Positions 34,371-45,502 of a DNA stretch of 64,000 nt are shown one piece after another. The stretch's first letter is position 1. Every line of letters starts with the position of its first letter. The stretch is taken from assembly GCA_049724395.1 (NCBI GenBank), contig JAUGWO010000020.1, positions 1-64,000 of the forward strand. The letters are read 5' to 3'. Both the position numbers and the translations under genes were made by a program. Source of the stretch: Spongospora subterranea f. sp. subterranea (taxonomy: Eukaryota; Endomyxa: Phytomyxea; Phytomyxea; Plasmodiophorida). Under the pieces are notes generated by a model, which was not told where the DNA came from, searched no databases, and saw only the letters and a list, made by a program, of their open reading frames with translations.

Positions 34371-37300
34371 ATGTCGTCCACGGCCGGAAATGAGACGCCG
34401 GCGGGGTGCGATGATGCACCCACGCCTGGTGCTTCGCGAATGCCAAGGACTCGACCTACATTCAACAAGTTCGTCATGTATGAGACCACGATTGTAAGTC
34501 TGGGTGCATGTTTCCGTAGTGCCTTTGACCCAAGATCGAAATTAGCGATTTTATGTAATTGCTCATTGCCCAATGAGGTCTACATACCGTGTCATGAAAA
34601 TCGACCGAACAGATCCACCTAATTTGTCTATATCTGTTATTCCTAACGAGTTTACTCGCGATGAGGTATTTTTTTTATTTGATGCATAGTGTAGTTTGGA
34701 TAATGCGAATTCTTCAGGTGTATAAGCTTCTTGATATGCTAAATGCAGCGAATATTAACTCTGGCGGTTTACTGAAATGCGTCACAGCGTGCGCCATTTT
34801 AGGATTTATTCAGGTTTAGAACATCCGGTAGAACTCAATAATCTATTGTCTGATGCGTTGCCTAGACAGCTTATACAGGGGCATTATATCATGCTAGTTA
34901 CTGAAAGCAAGAAAGTTGGTCAGATTGGCCCACATTCCATATACACTATAACTAGTACCGCTCTCATACCTATCGCAAGTTCCTCGTCGCTGGAACAACA
35001 TGGAATAACCTCACAGGTTTCATATCTCTTGTATAGTGTCGGGCTGAATGGGGTCATGACGCTTTTACTTGTTTCAGGACCGTGTTAATGAGACACGATA
35101 TAAATCTCTGCTGTCCACGTTGGACGTTACCGAAAACTTTTATTTCAGCTATACTTATGATCTGACGAGGTCGCTACAATCGAATATGTCAGAGAGCGGT
35201 TGCCCGCCATGCACTGATTTCATATGGAATCATTACTTGATACAAAACGCCAGTGACATCGAGCCTGTATGTACGCCTCTCGTCCTTGAATGTATCGCTT
35301 ATTGATGAGTAGATATGGTTCGTAAATTTGATCCATGGATATTTCGAAGAGCGTCGATTGCTGTTTTCTGGAGGGAAGCCTCTGTCTTTATTCCTATTAT
35401 CTAGGAAGTGTACAAAATTTGCTGGAACACGTTATTTAAAACGGGGTCTCAGTGCGGAAGGATATTGCGCAAATGACGTAGAAACTGAGCAAATCTGCCA
35501 TGATAGAGATCAGGTACATTCCCGTTCATAGCTGCCTTTTTTAAACTAATTAGATGTTTTTGGTTCAGGTAGATGTCTATGACACTGGAGTCTACACCAG
35601 CTATTCTCAGTATCGTGCATCAATCCCCTTGTTCTGGACTCAGGTTTGCACCGCTTCTTCTTCGAGCTAAATTTTAATCTCAATTTTTCCGTGTAGGAAC
35701 CAAATGCTATGGTTGCCAGGCCCAACATCCTCATTCAGATAGCAGATCCTGTAACGTTCTTTCATTGGGTCAAAGACTTTTATCTCCAATCTCATTCCTG
35801 CTGTAGACAGCGCAAGCCATGCGGCTGCATTTTCAAAGAACTTTAGAAAGGCATGGAGCCCCATGCATTTGTCTGAATCTAATCCGATTGACCGAACCGG
35901 TATTGCATTGTTATTGCATGTATTTCGGGTTTTTCTCAACGTATACGCAGATAATACGTGAGACGCGGCTCGGTCTTCCATTTCGAGAAGGCGTTGAATA
36001 CCTGAATAAGTTTGCAGTGCCCAATCATCAAATTGAGCATATTGAATTCGATTTTAAAACAACCGCGAAAGACAGGTTTAACAACAATGAACTCATATTC
36101 CTGCGGCTGCATGTTGATATGTGCATTTTCAGGACGTTGAATGTTGCTGAAGAGCTTGGTCGTATTTCTGCTCATATTCTTAATAGGACTGCATTCTTCC
36201 ACAGCGGCTTATCGCAAACCCCTGGATTTAGGCAGAGTGGTATCTGTCGCTCAAATTGTATAGATAGCTTAGACAGGTGATTATATGTCAACCTTTGTGT
36301 GATAAACACATAGTTTAAATATAGGACAAATGCGGCCCAATATTGCATCGGGAAGGTTGCTCTCGGGCGGCAGGTATTGTAAATGCTTCCTGTGAAGTAA
36401 ATGTGCTGATGAGTTTAAATTCAGCTTTACTTTATGGGATTGTTATCTACGCGTTTTCTTCCCCAAGAAAGTCCTCTGGTCAAGCTGTTGCTTGATATGT
36501 ATGAGCGTATGGGCGATTGTCTCGCAATGCAGTACGGTGGATCTCAGATGCATCGGCAGATCAAAAGAGATAAGACCCAGATCGCCAATTCTTCAGTTCC
36601 AGTTCTTTATCGCTTAAGGCAAGTGGGCTGGTAGCTGCCCTCGTTAGTTTCTAAGATTTCGTCTTTCGATCGTTCAGAACACCGAATAAGCCCAAAGAAA
36701 TTCTGGTGTCTTTGTTGCGTCATTATCAGGTTTGTTGTATGAAGCGCTAGAAAGCGGACATTTTATAGAGACTCACAGAATAGTTTTCAAGATAAAGACA
36801 AGCAGGATGCCTACAATCTGTTTCTTGGCGTGTTTCGCCCACTATCCTCTAGTTGTTGCTTATGGGATATATCTTCAGATTTTTATCTCCATAATAGTAG
36901 ACGGTCGCTTTCTGAGCGACTTAAAGTCAGCCGACACTCCATTTGCTTTTCCGGTTGTTAACCTCTAACTATAGCTTGCCGACAATCCTGTTATCACTCC
37001 TTATAACTGGACCCAAGAGTTTGTGAACAGGTTCAACGCTAGAAGATGTGCTAGTGTGGACCCACCTATTCTTTGTTATTCTGGGCAAGCTGCATCCGGT
37101 CACTGTTTTGATTATCATACCCGTTTGAAGCACTGATTTACAAAACAGATTCATTCTTTTTTCATAAATACGATCTTGATTCGGTGACTCTGTTCGATGA
37201 AGAATTCGAGAGGCTTTCCTACGAATCCGTTTCCATCCAACCGTCCAAGGAGTTTTCACAGCAGGTATTGTTCATAGCTGGATTTATTCTGGGGTTAATT

Positions 37301-37785
37301 ATGCAGTGACCTTTTCAGAACACCCCTGGAGTGGTTGCTAGGATTTTAAGGAATCTTTATCCGAGGAATAACGATCTAGAAGAGAGCGAGCATTCTTCCA
37401 GGTCGGAAAATGATCATAAAGAGGACTGCCAGGTGAGTACTCGAGGGTACTAACCTAGCTCGTGCTCAATATTGTTGGTTCAGGCTGTTCATCCGTTACT
37501 GTTTGGTTCTTTTCCATACAACCGCGTGCTGTCTGACTCAATAACGGAGTCAGATCTCGCAATTACAGGGTTTCGTTTCTGCTACCCTTTCTGTCTTCAA
37601 ACGCATTCCCACATCTCGGAGTACTCTACTTTGTTTCGGTTGTTTCAACTCGTGCATACTAATATCGCGCTTGTAGCTACACATCCAGCGATGTGACATC
37701 CTCTGTTTACAACGCCGCGCTGTTAGATCTGCCTGGCGCTGCTATAATTACAGGGCTTGTCCTTCCTGATATCAATTCATATTGA
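34371..37785 (+). CDS. FIG4: FIG4-like polyphosphoinositide phosphatase (SAC domain)
   Basis: Removes the 5-phosphate from PI(3,5)P2 on endosome and vacuole membranes and scaffolds the PIKfyve-VAC14 complex. Many small exons on the plus strand carry the family blocks in order: NKFVMYETTI then RFYVIAHCPMRSTYRVMKID; GHYIMLVTESKKVGQIGPHS; NFYFSYTYDLTRSLQ; SRKCTKFAGTRYLKRGL and CANDVETEQI; VDVYDTGVYTSYSQYRAS; the catalytic CIDSLDRT (CX5RT intact, split by an intron at the Arg codon); then MQYGGSQMHRQIKR and KQDAYNLFLGVFRP. Exons beyond about 37000 are less conserved and their joins are uncertain; the stop near 37785 closes the last coding-like exon. Family identity is firm; the choice of FIG4 over other SAC phosphatases rests on the order and wording of these blocks. 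Confidence 0.88.
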
Positions 37786-38245
37786 CTGTTCGACGCAAAG
37801 CCCCATCTTGAATTTTCTTCACATTTTCTTGCTAAATGATCAACAAAATAGAAAATATGCGTCTTCGTGATGCTGTATTTTCCTTCCAATTGTCACTGGT
37901 AAAACCAGTACTCGGTAACTCGGCGGTTTCGTCATTATGGGTCGTTTTAACTCATTCAACACCATCTAGCTGGGCTGACTGAAGAATATCTGGGGTCCTT
38001 GTCATGTTTGAACTCACAATGCCCCTTCGGTCTTGAATTGCTAAATATTGACGATGGTGTTTTGTCTGTCAGCATGGGTATTGCTCTTGAAATTAGCAAG
38101 GCAATGAGCACGAGAGAAGTGTGAAGTTAATGGATATATATATATATCAATTGATGAATCTTCGCATCATCGGCTGTGTAGGTATTACTCCTATGAATGG
38201 GACACGACCAAAGTTCAATCAAAATCGGTGTATCCATCCAATAAT
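37786..38245. other. Convergent spacer between FIG4 and the methyltransferase gene
   Basis: A/T-rich with a short TA-repeat near 38135-38147. No coding-like frame was found. It should hold the 3' ends of both flanking genes. Confidence 0.45.
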
Positions 38246-38944
38246 TCATATATCTTTCCGTTGTGCCACGTAAAAATAGAAGTCCACGATCTCAGATGAA
38301 TCACCAACCATGGTCTGCACATTTCCTTGCTCCAAATATTCTATACAAAACCCGGCTTGTTCTAGGTATTCCCGCATCCTTTCATTGTTAATGCGCCCAA
38401 CTTTGATATGCGGTTTACTGCCATGTTTGCAAAGCAACGCGCGTTTTCGATCAAATGCGTCTCGCGTCCGCTGGCTATCCTCAAGTTCAAATATGCAGAG
38501 TCTACAGTTCTTTTTCGTCATGGCTTGCCGTAGATTGACGAGAATGGGTTCAAGAAGGTCGCCGACATGATGGAGAACGAATGAGCAGAGTATCATGTCA
38601 TATTCAGGATCAGCGACGATATCAGAAGCATCAGGAGAACACACAATCGGATGAATACGCGAACTGATCTGCGGTCGCAAATTCTCCAGTTTTCGATGAA
38701 CCTGTTCGATCATGGCGGTTGATGTATCTGCCGCAGCGACGTCGGCACCTGTCTCGGACGCCAGTTTGATGGAATTCATTCCTGTACCGCATCCGAAATC
38801 GAGAACTCGCAACTGGTTTTGGAACCACGGCAACGACTGTATCTTCCCCATTGTTGCAGTCGATAAATCGCCAGATATGGCCATGCTGTCATATTCGCCA
38901 GCAAGAGCATCGCCCCATGCTCCGGCGTCGTCGTTGCTGCCCAT
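38246..38944 (-). CDS. Class I SAM-dependent methyltransferase
   Basis: An uninterrupted frame of 232 aa. Motif I, LDFGCGTGMNSIKLA, binds the methionine part of SAM. Motif II follows with the acidic ADTSTAMIEQ, and motif post-III contains YDMILCSFVLHHVGD. This is the standard Rossmann methyltransferase fold of the METTL/UbiE-like broad group (Methyltransf_11/25 type). The substrate cannot be deduced: the C-terminal part (KVGRINNERMREYLEQAGF) is typical of small-molecule methyltransferases. A single exon is unusual among its neighbours, which average several introns per gene. Confidence 0.88.
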   Translation of the reverse strand: MGSNDDAGAWGDALAGEYDSMAISGDLSTATMGKIQSLPWFQNQLRVLDFGCGTGMNSIKLASETGADVAAADTSTAMIEQVHRKLENLRPQISSRIHPIVCSPDASDIVADPEYDMILCSFVLHHVGDLLEPILVNLRQAMTKKNCRLCIFELEDSQRTRDAFDRKRALLCKHGSKPHIKVGRINNERMREYLEQAGFCIEYLEQGNVQTMVGDSSEIVDFYFYVAQRKDI

Positions 38945-39998
38945 TTTCGTTTTGAAATCGACCGATCATATGGTACAGAAATTGCGCGCCCGAATCAATA
39001 GCAGAATTAGCGTCTGAAGATCGTAAAGATTTAATCGTTCCACGTAATGAAATTCGTCCCATCAAACAATAGAGCCTGGATTTTAGGCGGGATAGCCAAT
39101 GTCACCAAAAGATCAAATAGCAATGGTGAAGACAAACAAAGGTCAAAATGTTCTGATTCTGAATCATTGTGACCAGTGGACAAATGTCGGTAGAGCATGG
39201 TGGCTCTAACCAGTTGATATTCCACTTACTTACACGAACTATGGGCGTCAACGCTGAACCCATCGTCAATCATTGACTTCCGCACAGAGTCAACGGAGGC
39301 GGTGATCATGGGCAAGGGAACCGCAATCTCTCTGGCATCGAGATGCGAGGAAGGCAGAACTGGTGCGCGTGGGTGCGGGTGATGGCCAACAATTTCGATC
39401 GCGCTCCATCGTCATAAGAGCATATTCAAAGACTCGATTGTTTGATCATAGAGGCACTTGCCCCGCTGTGGTAGTTCTCTTTCGATGTGCGAAATTTAAC
39501 TGAATTGCGAACCCAATTACCTGGGTTGAGTTTGTTATTCCGACTGATGAACATATTGTACCCCCGAACGCTACCGCAAGATGAGAAACCTTTAGGACGA
39601 CATTTGCAAAACCTAGAACTTTCAGTTCTGACGATAGCAAAAATACTTTTGTTTTAGAGACTATAGTGGCACATGTTTTGCAGGTACGAGTGTTGACTGC
39701 TTCGCACTAGCGCTCGAACAGATATTGAAAAAGTCCTCGACCGGATCGCATATTTACTGGGTCAAAGCCGTAAATCATAGTAAACCCATCGAATGTGCAG
39801 CCGTTCTCTGGCAAATGCAGCAGGAGTTGAAGACGGTGATGGAGGCGGAAAGGGTTGTGCCACCCTTTGCCGGACCCCTGGCGCATTCGGAGTCCGTGAT
39901 TGAACTGGACTCTCTGTATCGGACGGCCGGTGTCGGGTTTTGCAAGATAGCAAACTCCCGCAATTGCACCGATTCCGAGGCCCTGAGATCGTCGAGAA
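38945..39998. other. Region with coding-like fragments before PheRS alpha, unresolved
   Basis: Minus-strand frames 39225-39031 and 39640-39446 and a plus-strand frame ending at 40015 look partly coding. The plus frame begins after a CTAG near 39707 and reads ALEQILKKSSTGSHIYWVK, then IECAAVLWQMQQELKTVMEA, then LDSLYRTAGVGFCK. It overlaps the PheRS start by 17 bp in another frame. I could not join it to an upstream exon without a stop. It may be the last exon of an unrecognised plus-strand gene. Confidence 0.35.
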
Positions 39999-41966
39999 AT
40001 GGATATCCCAACTAAGGATGCGATCGAGAAAGAGATCTTGACCGTTCTTGAGTCGCAGAAGACGATCGTCAATTCAATCAAGTTCGCCGACGATCACGGC
40101 TATGATTATCAGGTTTGGAATCGCCATGTTGCCAAAACGACGTATACATTGGAGGTGCTGATTGAAAAATGTTTTAGGACTTGATCGGAGTGATATTGAG
40201 TCTGAGTGCCGCCTCCATGATCCAGTACAGTATGGCCCCCGTTGAATCCATCTCCTTGACGGAAGAAGGCTCCTCGTACGTCGATATCGGGTCGCCAGAG
40301 GCCCAGGTCTTCGCCGCTATACAACCGGAAGGGGTTCAGAAAGAGGCTCTTATGAACTCGTTAGGCCAAATCGGCCAAATTGGATTCGCCCAAGCGATGC
40401 GTTTGAAATGGGTTAAATTGGGTGGGCACTTTATCATGAGGTCCAGAACCGCTTTTCCTAATTCGGTTCACAAATTTTAGAAAATGGAGTTATAACGCGT
40501 CTGGTTTCATCCATCGTTGATTCGCTTCGCGACACTCTGCAGTTGATCAAAACGGGATCGTATTCTGGGCCGGATGCCGAGCTGAAGCTGCTGAAGAAGC
40601 GGAAACTGGTTCAGACCACGTATTGTTTTCATATTGGGTCGATGGCGAAAGTGCTGAGTATTTTGATATCAGGGCGGTCAAGAACTATACGATTGTCCAA
40701 GGCCCCGAATTTTCCCTCACCAGGAAAGTCATGGCTACCGACTTAACAAGCGAAATGCTTCATTCAGGATCCTGGCAAACCTCCTCCTTCAAGGAATATA
40801 ACTACACAGCCAAAGGCAGAGCGTCCAGTTATGGGACCTTGCATCCGTTGATGAAGGTCCGAGCCCAGTTCCGTCTCATCCTTCTCGAAATGGGGTATGC
40901 GCACGATTCCATCAGTTGTTGTTTTATTAATGGTGGCGCTAGTTTCGAGGAAATGCCCACCAACCAGTTTGTCGAAAGCTCGTTCTGGAATTTCGACACT
41001 TTATTCCAGCCCCAGCAGCACCCTGCTCGCGACGCCCATGATACGTTTTTTGTTACGAGTAATTGCATGTCAAATGCTCGCAATATTTCTACTCTTTTAA
41101 ACTTTGTTGCCAGAACCTGCTCGTACATTGTCTCTTCCAACAAATTACGTTGAAGTCGTCAGGAAAACTCACGAGACTGGTGGAGGTATTTCCCGAGTTT
41201 CGTCAAGAATTTCGATATCCATCAATGTTTTAGATACTGGATCATTGGGATGGCGCTATCCATGGTCGCTGGACGAGGCCCACAAAAACTTGTTGCGAAC
41301 TCACACAACTGCGGTATCATCTAAGATGCTCTATCAACTTGCACAAGTACTGATTTGTTGCATAATTTATCTCCGATTTCCGACGGACTCGATTGATATA
41401 GGGTCCATTTCAACCAAAACGTTATTTCTCGATCGACCGTGTATTCCGCAATGAAACGGTGGATGCAACGCATCTTGCTGAATTTCATCAGGTCAGACTG
41501 AGCAGTTTTCGGCTGTTGTCTCTGACGATTCTCCGCCAGGTTGAGGGACTTATTGCCGATTACAATTTGACTCTGGGAGATTTGATTGGAGTGATCTCGA
41601 CTTTCTTCAAGCGAATCGGGATAACTGATGTCAAGTTCAAACCTGCTTATAACCCCTATACCGAGCCTAGCATGGAAATATTCGGGTAAGTATCAACTGA
41701 ATGGGATTTCGTATTTTTTTGTTAATCCACGTCGTAGGTACTCTCCAGAACTTAATAAGTGGATGGAAGTCGGAAACTCTGGTGTGTTCCGACCAGAAAT
41801 GCTTGAGCCAATGGGTCTTCCGGCGGATGTTAAAGTTATCGCGTGGGGATTATCTTTAGAACGTCCTACCATGATCAAATATGATGTGTCTCACATTCGG
41901 GATCTGTTTGGCCATAAAGTCGATCTGCGAATGTGCAGAGAAAACCCTATAGCCCGTTTCGATTAA
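39999..41966 (+). CDS. FARSA: Cytosolic phenylalanyl-tRNA synthetase alpha subunit
   Basis: The catalytic chain of the (alpha-beta)2 enzyme that charges tRNA-Phe. Ten exons separated by introns of 65, 59, 53, 48, 55, 48, 55, 48 and 52 nt sum to 456 aa, with every phase checked. The N-terminal winged-helix region is followed by the class II core: [19 protein letters not shown] then [18 protein letters not shown] (motif 1), [49 protein letters not shown] (motif 2), [18 protein letters not shown], and [17 protein letters not shown] with [12 protein letters not shown] (motif 3). The intron 40895-40942 is 48 nt without in-frame stops, so an unspliced reading would insert 16 residues inside motif 1. 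Identity is certain; this is the eukaryotic cytosolic type, not the mitochondrial one. Confidence 0.98.
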
Positions 41967-42057
41967 ATTGTTTACTGAATTAGTGTCTCCATTTCAACAT
42001 GACGTGTATGTCAGCATCATTGTAGTTTCAGTGTGCGAAATTGTATTTTTTAGTTAA

Positions 42058-45000
42058 TTACTTCGCTCGCCGGCATCGGTCTGACAAAAGACCGAACCAG
42101 TACTGCAGGATATAAATACAGCTGAATACGAATCGAAATAGATTAAATAAAGAGAACAAGATAAATGTCGCCGCTATCGACAACAAATGAGAGAGTGCTT
42201 GTCCAGTCAACATGCAAACTCACTGAAATATGTGGTAGTATGAAGAGTGAACGCTGACACCATTGCTATAAACCCAAGATTTGTCCCTACCCATGCGATT
42301 ACCTGTGGACGAATTAGTTCATAGTAAATTGTAGATAAACGAACCGAACACCGACCAGGTAAGAGCGGAAAGTTTTGAACCTGGTTTCCGCTTGTCTAAT
42401 CGCTTGCTGTCTCAACATTAGCTTTGTCTCTGCCATTTCCCTTTCCATCCGATTTGTCGCTTTTGCCACTCGCTCCTGTGTTTTATCCACTATAACAGTT
42501 TTCAGGACAGAGCAACATCACCATTGACTGCAACCTACATCCTTTCGTTCCCCAGCTGACATCGTCTGCAACAGATGGCGTTAAGTCAAAAAGCGGTGCA
42601 TCAAGGTATAGGGCTTACTGATGTTACAAAAAGAATAGATCGGAAATGCAATCTATCAAATCAGATGATGAAACCAGGGCTTTAACAGTACGGGCCACTG
42701 ACCATGAAAGTAGGAAGCATAAAGAAGTATTGCACAAATGAACCAAGGACAGGAAATAACTCGCCATGAAGAAGCGAAGAAATGATATAGACAAAAATGG
42801 TGCCAACTGCAGCGATCGTCGAATCTGTATCCCCTCTTCCGGAAACCTAGTTTGGGATATGCGTAAAATATAAAAACGCAAAGCTGATTTACCATACCAG
42901 ATAAGAGAAGGTGAGCACTAATGTTACGAAAAAGAATGTCCCATATCCGATGGAGCATACAAAATACACCTATATATATAGGTCAGGGATGCAGAATTAT
43001 CTCTTACAAGTCGGTCTGACATTCTCCATTTGCTCAGGTTTATTCCCAAGACCAAGAACAAGTTGTACAATTGTGAAAAACCTACGCGAGTTACAAACAC
43101 AACTGCTTCACCGTTTTCGCCCTTACCAAAATAAAGACCCTAAGACGGTAAAATAGCTGGACCCATTTGAGCTTGCAAACATGAACATGAGGTAGAAGTT
43201 CGCCATTAAAAACCAGGAGAGTACAGTCGACCCGGCGTAAAATGCGAATAAAAGCGAAATGGATAACTGTCAAGTCACAATGGATATGATGATTAGGCAT
43301 TTCTTAATGAAAACACCTTTCTAAACCAGTGATGGGACGACTCATGCAGAAATTTTCCCAAATTCGAAATCACCCCGACGGTCGCAAAGAGCGACCCATT
43401 CAGCCAACGACGCCTCTGCTTGATTAAAGACGTCAGTTTCTCAGGAACATCGGTAGAGGCTACAGCGTTGAATTAGATGGTGAAAGCGAAGTGAAGTAAT
43501 TACCTCTAGATCCCTTTACGTAGCGTAACGTCCACGCTCTGCCTTTCCTAGCCAATACCTGCAGATAAGCGTAAAAAGTTTTGGAAAAGATATCATATAA
43601 CAAGGGGACCTCGAAACACAGGATGCGATCTTCTGCAAGGTACAAGTTTCCTGCAGGAAAACCTCCATTGAACAACCTGACTTGCAATTCACGAGAGAGA
43701 ATATAGGTACCTTGGAACGGACCAAGGTCACTGACGTCCGTTTCTAATAGCTTGAAATATTTTGCTAATGGTGTACCTTCAATTGCTTCATAGCTGAAAA
43801 TCTTATTGTAACTACTAGCATACGGAGGAAACATGCCTACCGATAGGCACTGAAAGCTCCAGGCAAAACTGAGATAAACCCGAACACCGACTCCATTGAT
43901 TTATCCAGTACAGTAGATATAATATACTCGAAATGTTGGGCGGATACAAAAGGATTAGAATGCACACTGCCTATGGTATCTATTGACCCTATCAAAGAAT
44001 AAGCGCTAAAGATGATCGTCACCCGTGTGATTGTGGTTACCGCAACAACCTCCGATGTTAGGATCTTTTTCCATGACATCGTATCTAGCATCAAAGACTT
44101 AACACGAATGACATTAATAACCACCGAAGAGCATGTACAATTTCCACAAGGCGTCTGAATCAGGTTTTGTTCCCACATCAACCATGAAGGTATACTTTGG
44201 TTGAACCTATAATTCAATGATGACCATTGGGGAACTCAGGGCGGAGAGCGATATTTTTTGAAACCTGGGCTGTAATAGCATTGAAGAACCACCGATGCGA
44301 GTCCAGCTTTCCTCCGTTATTCTCTTTGAGGGCGAAAATTATTTGCAGCGGGCTGTGAGCGGTAGTTAAGCTGTCTGTTAATACTGCTGTCGTTTCGAAC
44401 ATATGCATCGTGATGTCGTTGGAAGCCTGAACGCAGTAAGCCGCTGCAGGTTCATGAAGTGACTTTCCGGATTTACTTCCAGGGCATTGTTCATCGATCT
44501 TTCATGAAAAGCGCCAATACTTTCAAGGAACCGCAAAGTATCGGCGTCACATTGCCGTCGCCCGTCTGACACCAAGACAACTTGTATGCCTCGCCATGCG
44601 TTCTTGCCTTTCTTTTGCACAAACATGTCGATATTACGACATATCCCTAACATGCCGGAATCAAACGCTACCTCATGCAGAGCGCTTCCCTACCTTTGAT
44701 GGTTCGTTCTAGATCTTTGGGGGTTTCATTATACATTGTAATTGCAATCAATGTTTCGATTTTCCTAAATACCATCGTAACTTTTTAAAACCCAGGGGAA
44801 ATCCGAAGTACCTATGCATAAGGGAGGTTGACAGTAGATAACACTGACTGAATTCTTCCGCCGTGCAAGTAACTGGAGTATACCTGAGGCATTACTTCAG
44901 ATGGTTGTTTTTGCAATACCAAAACAGGAGCGCGTTGCCCTGTTCTGGTTATGCACAATAACCTTGTCGAAAATTCGGAAGGCCGCTCCGGGTTGAACGG

Positions 45001-45111
45001 CCTGCCTTCAGCTTTTACATACTGAACATTTGCGCCATAATCGTCAATTGGTTTTTTATCCACGCCAATAGGGCGAGGCGCCTCGGTGATCTCAATACCA
45101 GAAACAGCCAT
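42058..45111 (-). CDS. CHS: Chitin synthase (glycosyltransferase family 2, division 1-like)
   Basis: A processive enzyme that makes chitin from UDP-N-acetylglucosamine at the plasma membrane. Many small exons on the minus strand carry, in order: [56 protein letters not shown]; a [20 protein letters not shown] segment; [19 protein letters not shown] and [33 protein letters not shown]; and the [12 protein letters not shown] product-site motif (near 43420). The C-terminal half has several hydrophobic spans, then [14 protein letters not shown], a charged helix and two final spans, ending [17 protein letters not shown] marks division 1 (classes I-III) enzymes. The start at 45111 ([12 protein letters not shown]) is the best ATG, but the N-terminal exon joins are not fully resolved. 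It is head to head with TERT. Confidence 0.9.
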
Positions 45112-45502
45112 CACGAATTGGTATATGAACCAGCAAATGAAGATATTTATTGAAATTTGACAACTTCCCAGCCCACTCTGTAACATGATCATCGTCTATA
45201 ACGTAAACGACGGGTGAGAACATGAGGGACCCCATGAAAATGACTGCCAACCCAATTTCACGGCTGTGTAGCAATGTTGCTGCGGGAGCGTCAGCGAGGA
45301 GTTGCTCAGTCGACCAATGTCATGCGATAAGACCTCTTTCAATGTTTCTGGACACTATCGTTATCGACCAGACATCAAATCAAAAAAGGGGATCAGAGAA
45401 ATGTTGCTCCCCCGAGCTGCTGCGCAGGTCAGGTGTACGAACAAGCGTGGGCTGAATATACAGCCCTGCGGCAAATCTCAATATCGTTGATATTAACCTG
45501 CA
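45112..45502. promoter_or_regulatory. Shared divergent promoter region of chitin synthase and TERT
   Basis: These 391 bp separate the two divergent start codons. Small frames on both strands are not conserved. I see no obvious TATA box or repeated motif. That it drives both genes is inferred from position only. Confidence 0.4.
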
